DNA of 64,000 nt, taken from NCBI RefSeq assembly GCF_028640845.1, contig NC_080540.1:167146752-167210751 (forward strand), read 5' to 3'. The position numbers and the translations under genes were made by a program. Positions within the stretch are counted from its first letter, which is position 1, and each line of letters starts with the position of its first letter. The notes under the pieces were generated by a model, which did no database searches, had not been told where the DNA came from, and saw nothing but the letters and a program-made list of their open reading frames with translations. The DNA comes from Ahaetulla prasina. Lineage: Eukaryota; Chordata; Lepidosauria; Squamata; Colubridae. Positions 47,301 to 58,492 of the stretch are shown here, one piece after another.

Positions 47301-47484
47301 CAGTGGTGGGTTTCTACTGGTTCGCCCCGGTTTGGGAAAACCGGTAGTGGCAACAGTGGGAGGCTCTGCCCACTCGCCTGGACGTCATCATGGGCTCTCT
47401 GCGCATGCACAGAAGCGAGCAAAGCGAGAGTGTGCACGCTCACAGTTCCGAACCAGTAGTGAAGGTAAGTGGAACCCGCTACTG
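47301..47484. mobile_element. hAT-like MITE, 184 bp, unit 1
   Basis: Starts CAGTGGTGGGTTTC and ends GGAACCCGCTACTG; exact 8-bp duplication ccatcagc (47293-47300, 47485-47492). Confidence 0.93.
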
Positions 47485-47863
47485 CCATCAGCCCCAGATT
47501 TCATAAGACTTTAGGAATTGTAGTCCAAAACATCTGAAAAGCACTAACACCAGCTTTTGGACTGATCTGCATTGGTTTCCCCCCATATTTCAGATTTGGT
47601 CTGTTCCTGTGGAGGCTTCTTGGTAGAGGAAGTTTGCTCTCTGCCAAGCACAATAACCTAAAACATATAAAACATTAACTTAAGAGGGAATTGTAGGAAA
47701 CGACAACCTACACAAGCTGAGGAAGAGCAGCTTTGCTTGGGATATGTAAGGAAGTCACAGAAGGATGTAAAACATTTGACAATATTAGACGAAGCATTCA
47801 TCACAGGACAAAATTTCAGTTGAAAAGGTCAACTGAATGTGTCCACGATGATAAATTGGCAGC

Positions 47864-49201
47864 GGCTGAGGTGAGTTTGAACCAGAGTTTCCTGGTGCTA
47901 GATCAGGGGTAGGTTCCACTTACCTTCGCTACCGGTTTGCAATGGGAGCGCGTGCACACGGGGCGCTTCTGGGCATGCTGAGAGCATCCGTGATGACGTC
48001 CGGGCAGGCGGGTGGAGCCTCCTGCCGCCGTTACTACCGGTTCGCAAGATCCGGACTGAACCGGTGGCATCCCACACTAGATCAACATCTTGACCGTTGC
48101 ACCACCCATAGCCATGACAGTGTCTTAGGCATTCAGATTAGGCCAGGATTTGTGTGACACAACCAAATTTTCTGGGGACGAAGGGGAAAGTAAATTCCCC
48201 TCTCCCATTTCCGTATACCATTTAAAAAATATAGGAGAGGAATGTTATTTGCAGATTTCTGAAGCTGGCATCTTCCAACAGAATCTTAAGCACCTTTTTC
48301 CATCAGTCTTTCCCCTTGAAAAAGTGAATCTTTTTTTTTTCCTGTCAGAAAGCAGAATGTTTCTTAGGTTTACATCTATCATCCAGATTGTGAAAGCCAA
48401 TTGTAGCCTACAGTTTTATATACATACTTCCTAAAAATAAATCCTACTGAAATAAGTGAAGGGAACTTCTGATACACTATCATGGAATGTCTCGCTGAAC
48501 TATGTAACCATCCATACTTCAGGCAAGACAGTCCAACTATTATTACTCCCCAAACTTCTTTCCAACTATTTTTGATCCAGGTATAGACTACTTTGTGTTC
48601 TATGTTCTGGACTTTAGAACCCATCAGCCAGTGGTGGGTTTCTACTGGTTCGCCCCGGTTTGGGAAAACCGGTAGTGGCAACAGTGGGAGGCTCTGCCCA
48701 CTCGCCTGGACGTCATCATGGGCTCTCTGCGCATGCACAGAAGCGAGCAAAGCGAGAGTGTGCACGCTCACAGTTCCGAACCAGTAGTGAAGGTAAGTGG
48801 AACCCGCTACTGCCATCAGCCCCAGATTTCATAAGACTTTAGGAATTGTAGTCCAAAACATCTGAAAAGCACTAACACCAGCTTTTGGACTGATCTGCAT
48901 TGGTTTCCCCCCATATTTCAGATTTGGTCTGTTCCTGTGGAGGCTTCTTGGTAGAGGAAGTTTGCTCTCTGCCAAGCACAATAACCTAAAACATATAAAA
49001 CATTAACTTAAGAGGGAATTGTAGGAAACGACAACCTACACAAGCTGAGGAAGAGCAGCTTTGCACGCGCCTTGGGATATGTAAGGAAGTCACAGAAGGA
49101 TGTAAAACATTTGACAATATTGGGGACGAAGCATTCATCACAGGACAAAATTTCAGTTGAAAAAGGTCAACTGAATGTGTCCACGATGATAAATTGGCAG
49201 C
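47864..49201. repeat. Tandem duplication, unit 2 (1338 bp)
   Basis: Differs from unit 1 by a handful of changes, mostly 1-7 bp indels: one C lost in TTTCCTGG (47890), AACTTCTG at about 48464, ACGCGCC at about 49065, GGG at about 49122 and one A at about 49162. There is a single CpG-type substitution at 47942. Confidence 0.97.
48629..48812. mobile_element. hAT-like MITE, 184 bp, unit 2 copy
   Basis: Same element and same duplicated octamer ccatcagc (48621-48628, 48813-48820) as in unit 1, so it was already in place before the duplication. Confidence 0.93.
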
Positions 49202-49456
49202 GGCTGAGGTGAGATTAGTACAAATATTATATTCTAGATATTGCCTTGAAGGTGTTTCCAACAACAATTGTTGCTATGCATAAGCTCTCACAATATGTCC
49301 TGCATGACATAACAAACAAGTCGAGGATAGAGAACCTTCTTACCGATAAGAATTGCACTTTTTTATATTTTTTTAAAACTTTGGCACTGCATCTGGGGAC
49401 AGCATGTCAGCATTGGAATTGGAATGGGGGGAAAGACTTAAAATACCCTTTTGGCT

Positions 49457-49727
49457 TCTTTTTTTTTTATTATTTGCATTTATATCCCGCCCTTCTCCGA
49501 AGACTCAGGGCGGCTTACACTATGTTAGCAATAGTCTTCATCCTATTTGTATATTTATATACAAAGTCAACTTATTGCCCCCAACAATCTGGGTCCTCAT
49601 TTTACCTACCTTATAAAGGATGGAAGGCTGAGTCAACCTTGGGCCTGGTGGGACTAGAACCTGCAGTAATTGCAAGCAGCTGTGTTAATAACAGACTGTC
49701 TTAGCAGTCTGAGCCACAGAGGCCCTT
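49457..49727 (-). mobile_element. tRNA-derived SINE ("family A")
   Basis: Poly-T, CGCCCTTCTCCGAAGACTCA, ATTGCCCCCAACAATCTGGG, AAGGCTGAGTCAACCTTGGG and the reversed tRNA-like head ending GAGCCACAGAGG. Confidence 0.9.
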
Positions 49728-49897
49728 TAAACCCCTCCAACCCCTTAAACCCAGGAAAAACTAAAGTCATCAACTCTTGGCAGAGGTCATAGAAGTGAAG
49801 ATTATTTAATCTTAACTGATATTGATATTGTTTCCTGATTGCTTATTTGTTGTAGCCTATGACTATCATTAGGTGATATATCATTAAGTGTTAAATT

Positions 49898-52445
49898 TTT
49901 AGTCATGGGGGACTTTAACTTGCCATCTGCCGGCTCGTCATCGACAGTGGCTCGGGAGTTCATGGCTTCCATGACGGCCTTGGACCTGACTCAAGTAGTT
50001 GATGGCCCCACTCACATCGGGGGTGGCACTCTGGATCTTATTTTTATCTCTGGTCAGTGGCTGAAGGATCTGGATTTGAGAGATGTAGTCATAGAACCTT
50101 TGTCATGGTCAGATCACTCTCTCCTTCGCCTGGACTTTCTGACCGCCACTCAACACCGCAGGGAGACGGAACCACAACGTTGGTTCCGTCCCAGGCACCT
50201 GATGGACCCGGAGAGGTTCCGGACGGAGCTTGGGCCACTTCCTGAGGGTCTGGCTCACAGCACGGCAGAGGAACTAGCCGCAGCCTGGCAACGGGCTGCG
50301 GCTGGGGCTAGACCGTGTCGTGCCTCTGCGACCTCTGACCCGGCGCAGATCCCAACCGGCTCCTTGGTTCTCCGAGGAGCTGAGGGGATGAAACGCGGAG
50401 AAGGCGCCTAGAGAGCTCCTGGAGGTCTAGCCGTTTAGAAGCTGATCGGACACTAGTTGGGTCCTATACTAGGACCTACCTAGTGGCACTGAGGAAGCGG
50501 CGTTGCTCGCCTCCTCCCTCATTGCGTCGGCAGATAACCGCCCAGCCGCCCTTTTTCGGGTGACCTGTTCCCTCCTTCACCAGGGGGGGCGGGATGACCC
50601 GTTGCAGGGACGTGCTGAGGAGTTTAACGGTTATCTATACGATTAAATCGTTCAGCCGAGACGGTCTAGACCAATATTGCGGCGATTCAGATGAGGCGTC
50701 TGAGGGTGGTCTTGGTGACATTTGTTGGGATGAGTTTGACCCTGTGGCTCCCGAGGACATGGACAGGTTGTTGGATAGGCTGAATGCCACCACGTGTTTA
50801 CTGGACCCGTGCCTCCTGGCTGGTGCTGGCCACTCAGGAGGTGACACGAGGCTGGCTCAGGCGATTCTGAGTGCCTCCTTGTTGGAGGAGTCTTTCCGGC
50901 CGCCTTGAAAGAGGCGGTGGTGAGGCCCTCCTCAAGAAGCCCTCCTGGACCCGGCTGTCTTAGGTAATTATCGTCCGGTCTCCAACCCGCCGGCGAAGGT
51001 TGTAGAGAATATGGTGGCATATCAGTTTCCTCTGCACCTGGATGAAACTGTCTATCTAGACCCGTTCCAGTCGGTTTCCGGCCCGGTTACAGCACGGAGA
51101 CGGCTTTGGTCGCGTTGGTGGATGATCTCTGGAGGGCCAGGGATGAGGTTGTTCCTCTGCCCTGGTCCTATTAGACCTCTCAGCGGCTTTCGATACCATC
51201 GACCATGGTATCTTGCTGCGCCGGTTGGGGGGATTGGGAGTGGGAGGCACCGTTTATCGGTGGTTCTCCTCCTATCTCTCCGACCGGTCGCAGACGGTGT
51301 TGACAGGGGGGCAGAGGTCGGCCCCGGGGCGCCTCACTTGTGGGGTGCCGCCGGGTTTCGATTCTCCCGCCCCTCCTGTTCAACATCTATATGAAGCCGC
51401 TGGGTGAGATCATCAGTGGCTTCGGTGTGAGGTACCAGCTGTACGCTGATGACACCCAGCTGTACTTTTCCACACCGGGCCACCCCAATGAAGCTATCGC
51501 AGTGCTGTCCCGGTGTTTGGAGACCGGAAGGGTCTGGATGGGGAGAGACAGGCTCCAGCTCAATCCTCCAAGACTGAGTGGCTGTGGATGCGGCATCCCG
51601 GTACAGTCAGCTGAGTCCTCGGCTGACTGTTGGGGCGAGTCATTGGCCCGATGGAGAGGGTGCGCAATCTGGGCGTTCTCCTGGATGAGCGGCTGTCTTT
51701 TGAAGACCATTTGTGGCCGTCTCCAGGAGAGCTTTCCATCAGGTTCGCCTGGTGCGCCAGTTGCGCCCCTTTCTAGACCGGGATGCCTTATGCACGGTCA
51801 CTCACGCCCTCGTGACATCTCGCCTGGATTACTGCAATGCTCTCTACATGGGGCTCCCCTTGAGGGGCACCCGGAGGCTTCAGTTGGTCCAGAACGCGGC
51901 TGCGGGTGATAGAGGAGCCTCGGGGCTCCCGTGTACCTATCCTCGCAGACTGCACTGGCTACCTGTGGCCTTCGGGTGCGCTTCAAGGTGTTGGTGACAA
52001 TCTTTAAAGCGCTCCATGGCATAGGGCGGGCTATTTACGGGACCGCCTACTGCTACCAAATACCTCTCACCGACCGTGCGCTCCCACAGAGGGACTCCTC
52101 AGGGTGCCGTCAGCTAGGCAGTGCCGTCTGGCGACACCAGGAAGGGCCTTCTCTGTGGGGGCTCCCACCCTCTGGAACGAACTCCCCCCAGGACTTCGTC
52201 AACTTCCGGACCTCCGAACCTTTCGTCGCGAGCTTAAAACGCACTTATTCATCTGCGCGGGACTGGATTAGATTTTAAAGTTATTGGTTTTAAGGTTTTT
52301 TTTATTATTTATATTGTTTTTTAAATTCGGCAATAGAATAAGTTTTTTAATTGTTGTTTTTTAATTTGTATTTATATGTATTTTAACTGCCTGTGAACCG
52401 CCCTGAGTCCTTAGGGAGATAGGGCGGTATATAAATTTGAAAAAT
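49898..52445 (+). mobile_element. L2-like LINE, 5'-truncated, about 2.5 kb
   Basis: Carries the end of an AP-endonuclease domain (MGDFNLPS; later WSDHSLLRLDFL with the catalytic SDH). The reverse-transcriptase motifs follow in several frames: an AFDTIDHG-type box near 51185, GVPPG near 51345, and the catalytic LYADDTQLYF near 51440. The C-terminal part (LDYCNALYMGLPLRGTRR) and the 3' end with ACCGCCCTGAGTCC and an AAATA tail complete it. Small indels and stops break the frame in at least five places, so it is a pseudogene copy. Confidence 0.95.
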
Positions 52446-52493
52446 AAATAAATAAATAAATAAATTTGTACCCTATGACTATCATGAAGTGTT

Positions 52494-52645
52494 GTAAGTG
52501 TTGTACCTTGATGAAGGTATCTTTTCTTTTATGTACACTGAGAGCGTATGCACCAAGACAAAGTCCAATTACACTTGGCCAATAAAAAATTCAATTCAAT
52601 TCAATTCAATTCAATTCAATTCTATTCTATTCTATTCTATTCTTA
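52494..52645 (+). mobile_element. LINE 3' end with (AATTC)n(ATTCT)n tail
   Basis: Same 3' end as 63618 (TGTACCTTGATGAAGGTATC ... CACTTGGCCAATAAAAA) followed by AATTC repeats that switch to ATTCT near 52620. Confidence 0.88.
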
Positions 52646-55640
52646 AGCTTCAAGGTTTAGGGCACCGAATTCATTCTTTGAACATTTCCAAAACATCAAT
52701 TAAGTTACCAACAATTTCATCCTTTAACTCTAGTCTTGCTTACTCCAGGTCTTTGGGTTCTACAAAATCGGTTCTGCACAGTTTCTACAAAATTGATACA
52801 TATTAGGGAGCACTGCAGTGCACACATACAGTAACTCATGGTTTATCCCTCTCTGAATTAAGTTATGGTGTCATTTTGCTTTATCTCTGCCTGTGGTTTC
52901 TCATCTGCGATTAGCATATTCTGTGATACTAGTCCTTTCTAATTTTTCAACAAACCATTAAAGCAACAATGAAAAGCATCTGTTGAGTTTTCTTCCCACC
53001 CCACCAAACCTGCAGATGTGTGTAGTCAGCCTGTTGACAGAATTGCAAACCTTTTTGATGGAATCATAGGTTATCAGTGAACCCAATTACTCATTTTTTT
53101 TTCTTTTAATGTTCTATTATTTAACACTGTCAGCCAAAACTGAGGGCACAGAAAGAAATAATCTGATCATATGAAGGCAGCTCTGCTCTTCTAGTCTGGG
53201 AATTTGTGAACTGTAATCTTGAGATTTGTTGTAGGTGTTGAGAGAATAAAAACAGGGTTGTCTCTGGGGAATTTGTAGGTTCAGAAATGGTAAGGCAAAT
53301 CTCTAAATATACATATTAAGCGTGGGATCACTGCCAGAGATTGTATGAGGAAAGTTGGGGATTTTATATGCTAAGAAAAGGTCTGGGTAAGGATTGAGGT
53401 GTATTAAGCATTTACAGCATATGCAGATTGTGAGAAGAGAGGAGAAAAATGGAAGGATAAAAATTTTGTTACGTGGATGGGCTTGTAGTCTAGAGGTATA
53501 TTTCTAATGACGATTTAGAAGCATGTGGGAAGAATCTTCTCAGTGGACCTGAGTAGCCTGCAAAAGGCAGATTATGCAGATTGAAACCTGGTTTGGGCTT
53601 GGATTAGAAGATGGTAAAGGATTAGGATGTTAAATCAACTGCACCATTTTGACAATTAAAAATCCAACACTCCTTTGGGAGTGTTGAGAACAGATTATTC
53701 TAGCCTCATTTTTTCCTGAGATTATTATTTAGTAATGAGAGTGCTTTCACTGACATCATTTTGTCCATTCCTTAATTTGTCTCCAACTTGGAGGTCATAT
53801 TCTCCACATGGAGAACAATCAAATCCCCAAGATGGCAACACATACAATGCCAGGTAATGAGGCATGGCAAAGTGACCAACTTTGACAACTTCTGGATCAG
53901 TGAGGTCCTAGATTTTACTGCAGAAGTCAAGCTTATTTGGACACGTCTACCTGAGATGCTGTCTTCCTCATTCCCTAAGACTGGAAGTGGATTGTGTGTA
54001 CATGACCATCTTACCATTTGTAGGGAAGCCCTCACAGAAGAGTCCTTGCTCAAACCCCTCTTATTTTGGATGTCATCATTGCAAAATTGAAAATTGGAGT
54101 GCCATATAGATTCAGTATGGTTGTTTTGAGTGGAGAGATTTTCTTTTTCAAAGAAACCAAAACTAACCACTCATAAAATGAAAGAGTTTGGCACAGATTT
54201 AAGAAATCTGGCTCAATTGGAAAATTCTTTGTTGTGGGGATATTGTACATAAGGATTTTATTTTCAACAAGGCAATCGTAAACTTTAATTTCCTATTAGG
54301 CTCAGCTTTGGTCTGCACAATCTTTATCTGAAGTTGTTGGTGCCATCTGGTGACCAATATGGAGATTCAAATCATGTTGATCCTCCATAAAACTCATGCA
54401 AAATAGAGGAAACATCGGGAGGGTGTGTGTGAATCAAAAACATGGGTCCATATTTATCAAGATTTAGTTCAAAAGTAGAAAACTCTAGAATAAATTTAGA
54501 AATGGAGGAATGCATCATGAACATAATCAGGGAATCACTGGGCTGGAAGGGACTTTAGAGGGTTTTTTAAGACCTCATTTTAAGGAGTCCAACAGGAATA
54601 TGGCTAAGATGTTACATTTTGTAACAAAATTCCTTTTGTGATCTTCACACCATCACAGTTTCATCCAAGTGAGCTGTGGTAGCCAATGGAAGAATTTTTC
54701 CCTCAACTTTGCCCTTCCTAACTACCCCCTCCCCGCCTTACGATAGGGATCTAATTTTATCTAAAGCAAGTGATGGGGTTGTTAAGAGAGATAAAGGGAA
54801 AAAATGCAATGCCTGTTAAAATGAATATTGATAGACTAGCAGGGTGGAGATTTCAAGCCAAGCTGGCGAGATGCAGAAGGAAGTCCTGCATTTCGTAGAG
54901 CTATAGTAGGAATTTCAGCTGCGGTTGCTCGAGTGGTCATTTTACAATTGGCTTCTTGTCCTTACAATCACTCATAGAATCTGATGCTAAAAAGGGGGGA
55001 AATATTGACAGTTTATTGGGATACTCCATCCAACCTTAAGATGAGGTAATATGAAGCTTCGTAAAAGCTGTTTTGAACATTCCACTATCTTTGGGGATAC
55101 CATCTTTAGAAGAAATCAAAGTTCTGTGAAACAGCCTTCATCAATCTCCAGGTATGTTTGTTATACTAGATAGGGGATTCTGGGAATTGTGGCTTCTCTA
55201 CACACAAGACACCAAGTTGAGGAAGAATGCTATTAATCAAAGCTAGAGACTCCTGATTGATAGTAACTGCATGTACGTGTGTGTGTGTGTGTATGGATGT
55301 GTATTATGGCCAACAGTGCAGAAGGGGCTTGTCATTTTCTGGAATACTTTCTGACTTCTCAGTCTAGATTCCATCCCATATTACCCCAACAAAGTAACCT
55401 TTATAACCTAAAAAAGCTTCTCTAAACAGTTTTGGAGAGGGAGAAAAGATTACAGCAAGTGGTTTAAATCTCAACTCAAGAAAAAGGATAGGAAAATTGG
55501 GAAGGTGATTTCTCTGCCTGCCTGATACCAAATTGAAGCAGAGCAAAACTTTGGAAAGGTCTTTTCCTAGGCTGAGGCTGCCCAGACCTCTTGCTTTGCT
55601 GAGATAGGTTCATCTGCTCTTTAGTTGGGTTTGTTTTTTG
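52646..55640. other. No gene recognised; intergenic, repeat-poor
   Basis: About 3 kb of AT-rich sequence without a family I can name; a (TG)n at 55277-55291. The 132-codon open frame at 54170-53772 has no recognised homology. Confidence 0.5.
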
Positions 55641-55860
55641 TTTTGGTGCCTTCAAGTTGACTCTTAGTGGCTGTTGAACAAAGTCCCTGCAGTTTTTTTA
55701 GCAAGTTTTTCATAAGTGGTTTGTCCTTGCCTCCTTCTTAGGGCTAAGAGTGAGTGACTGGTCACCTATCTGGTTTTGTGTCTGAGGTGGGGCTAGAACT
55801 CACCATCTCTCCCAGTCTCTAGCCTGGTTCTTTAACTACCAGACCAAGTTGGCTCTCCTG
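55641..55860 (-). mobile_element. Sauria-type SINE with Bov-B-like tail
   Basis: Read on minus: head CCAACTTGGTCTGGTAGTTAA, CCAGGCTAGAGACTGGGAGA, box B-like GAGTTCTAGCCCC, and a tail with AAACTGCAGGGACTTTG and AAGAGTCAACTTGAAGGC. Confidence 0.8.
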
Positions 55861-55865
55861 TTGTT

Positions 55866-56290
55866 TAGGTTTGTTGCTGTTAGTTGCGAAGTCGTGTCCG
55901 ACCCATCGCGATCCCATGGACAACGTTCCTCCAGACCTTCCTGTCCTCTACCATCCTCTGGAGTACATTTAAACTCATGCCTACTGCTGCTTCAGTAACT
56001 CCATCCAGCCACCTTGTTCTCTGTCGTCCCTTTCTTCTTTTGCCCTCAATCTTTCCCAGCATTAGGCTCTTCTCCAGTGAGTCCTTCTTTCTCATTAGGT
56101 GGCCAAAGTATTTCAGTTTCATCTTCAGGATCTTCAGGCCTTCTAAAGAGCAGTCAGGGTTGATCTCCTCTAGGACTGACTTGTTTGTTCGCTTTGCAGT
56201 CTAAGGGACTCGCAGGAGTCTTTTCCAGCACCAGAGTTCAAAGGCCTCAATTCTTTGGCGCTCAGCCTTTCTTATGGTTAGGTTACTAAC
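55866..56290 (-). mobile_element. Bov-B (RTE-clade) LINE 3' end
   Basis: On the minus strand an intact 80-codon frame (56122-55880) encodes the ORF2 C-terminus: MKLKYFGHLMRKKDSLEKSL, then GKIEGKRRKGRQRTRWLDGV and WRNVVHGIAMGRTRLRN. This is the Bov-B end, and GATGGGTCGGACACGACTT-like sequence follows. 5'-truncated. Confidence 0.95.
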
Positions 56291-56299
56291 CATAAACCA

Positions 56300-57130
56300 T
56301 AAACCATAAACGTTGTTTAGGTTACACATGACAAAACGGTTCAGAATTTTCAATTTCCCATGGAATAAAATCAACCCCAAATGAAATAAAGAAGAAATAT
56401 TTAAAAGCGTTAGTTTTTAAAATTTTTATTTATAACAATATCTGTTTTTTATTTTTAATGTTTTGTTTTTAGTTGTAAAGTAATCTGGCAAAAATTATTA
56501 AAACATTTGGGCCCCCTTCCCAGGGAAAAAAAATGCTGAGGAGACCTCCTTCCCTCCCCCCTACATGCGTGTAATTTCTACTATAAAAGCTAGTTCATCT
56601 TATTTACTTCTGATCTGATTTCATCTTAAAAAAAAAAAAAGGTTGGAAAGAAATGAAAGTTGAAATAACATTTGAACCTCTTTCCAGAAATAGGAATGAT
56701 GGAAATCGTGGTGATGGAGGGAGGAGGGGGGGAAGGTCAGAAAAGGTGGGGGGGAAGAAACGGGACCTTTGTTGCAATTCACAATTTGTAAACTCTGCTT
56801 AGTCTTAAGACATGGACACTAAAATAAAGTGAGATAGAGTCAAAGTAATAATTCTCCAAAAAGAATACGATTTCTGGAAATAAAATGCTTTTGGGGGAGG
56901 GATTAGTGGAAAGGTGAAAAGATACGAGAAAACCAGTTTGGGTGGTGGCTGATGGGATAAGAGTAGATTAAAATCATACTGGTAGAAAAAATGATTAAGG
57001 CGTTGCAAAGAGAAGATTAGACTGGCTGGGTGCTGTGAGAGAAAAGGCCATTGTTGGAAATACACAGGAAAAACTATTGGGGAAAAAAAAATAAGAATGC
57101 ACTTGATGGGAAGAACATTTTACACCAGTG
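56300..57130. other. No gene recognised
   Basis: AT-rich intergenic sequence with poly-A and G-rich runs; a short ACCATAAACC tandem at 56286-56310. Confidence 0.5.
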
Positions 57131-57134
57131 GTTC

Positions 57135-58351
57135 TTTAATTCAATTCTTAGGTAGCCAAAGGTCCTTTTGCGGACTTTCGGGTGATCTGCGAGGACCTGA
57201 TGGAACACAGAAAGGAAATGTTGAAGGGTTGGTTTGCTGTTGTTGTTTTTTTTAAATGACAAATGGTCAAATTAAGAATCCGGTCCTTTTGCTCACTGAG
57301 CAAATGGAACTGCTGCACGAAGGGGGAAGGAGAAGCAGGCCAGGAGAAACTATTGCCACATCTGCGCACTGCAGAGAAATCTGCTCCTTAAGACATTCTG
57401 ATATAAGGCTTCTTTGTTGTTGTTGTTTTTTGTTTTTTTTTAAGAGGAATCACAAAACAGAACAAGAATTTGAAGGTTCCTTTGGGGAAAACACCTTAAA
57501 TTTTCGCAAGGGATGAGTTCACATACAGTAGGTTACATCCACAGGTTACTCTGGGATTTTTCTCCAACCCAAAAGTGTGTAATGGATGTGCAGCTACTGA
57601 CTGACCCACTCCCCATGTTCTTCCCAAATGGATCAGTCTGCGGAGGGAGGGGGGAAAAAATAATACTCATGTTGCCCTTGCACGTTAGGGGCAAATGAAA
57701 ATGAGCAAACTAAAAAAACCATGGTCCCCCAGTGCCCCAGATTTAAAGGATCACTGGTGTGTCCGTCATGGGTACCTCTTGTCCAACAAACCTACATTGA
57801 GCTATATTGTCAACATTGTGATCCACGTTCAGTGAAACCAAGTTTCCGTGTGCACGAGAAGGAAGGAAGACGTTCCCCTTCCCTACAGGTGTCAAAACAT
57901 GCACTTTTCAAGATGGTTCATCTCCAACATCTGGCAAGAGAAAGTCTTCCCGAAATATGCCCCTTGATTCATCAGACAGCATCCTGAGAAGGGTGGGAAA
58001 CTATTGCAAAACTTTAAAAAGGCTAGCAACCTAAAGCTGCCTGCAGAAGAAGCAGAAGTGGATTGTTTTGTGCAGCAAGCAAAAAGATCCAGCCCTTTAA
58101 CCTAAAGTGGGGTCTTCTTACAATTCTCCCCCTATTCCCTACATTGCCTTAACTTCAATCACCCCCCCGAGTCCAGTGACAAGAGATTCAACGGCTGGTA
58201 GATGAAAGGGAATATACAGGTAATAATACTGCTCACATATAAAAGTAATAATCCTTCATTTGTACATTTATACAGTATCTCTTGCTCCCTCCCCATCTGG
58301 TCTCTTTCCATCTGGTCTCTGTCTAGGGCTGATGGCCCATTCCCCCATTCC
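57135..58351 (-). other. LRP1: Possible LRP1 3' UTR
   Basis: The sequence downstream of the LRP1 stop codon is free of recognisable interspersed repeats for about 1.2 kb, unlike its surroundings. The first poly(A)-signal-like hexamer I find on the minus strand is ATTAAA (TTTAAT at 57135-57140 on the plus strand), followed by GT- and T-rich sequence. The extent is inference; the canonical AATAAA at 56430-56425 is an alternative end. Confidence 0.35.
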
Positions 58352-58492
58352 TTATGCCAGGGGGTTGCCAAGATCATCATCTGCACCTCTTGACAGCAGC
58401 TCCCGCTTTTCGTCTGTGCTGGCTAGTGAATTGCGGCTGTTGTGGGCACCCATGTAGAGTGTGGCGTACACTGGGTTTGTGAAGTTTGTGGG
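58352..58492 (-). CDS. LRP1: LRP1 terminal exon: distal NPVY motif and C-terminus
   Basis: The last coding part has 46 codons and a TAA stop at 58354-58352, after an acceptor (ctcctctag). It begins [20 protein letters not shown] and continues with [15 protein letters not shown], finishing with [16 protein letters not shown] is the distal NPxY plus overlapping YxxL endocytosis signal of LRP1; the [10 protein letters not shown] block is also conserved, while the last ten residues vary (human ends EDEIGDPLA). The exon follows DPDK of the preceding exon in phase 0. Confidence 0.97.
   Translation of the reverse strand, partial: PTNFTNPVYATLYMGAHNSRNSLASTDEKRELLSRGADDDLGNPLA

Larger units (their letters stand above)
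46538..47863. repeat. Tandem duplication, unit 1 (1326 bp)
   Basis: Nearly identical to 47864-49201. Both units start and end at GGCTGAGGTGAG-like text. Each contains two hAT-like MITEs and about 900 bp of unassigned sequence. Confidence 0.97.

Noticed and set aside
49905..50411. 168-codon frame with an endonuclease-like sequence
   Set aside because: Part of the degenerate L2-like LINE, not a cellular gene.
53772..54170. 132-codon minus-strand open frame
   Set aside because: No recognised domain or related protein; may be an old repeat, but nothing supports a gene.
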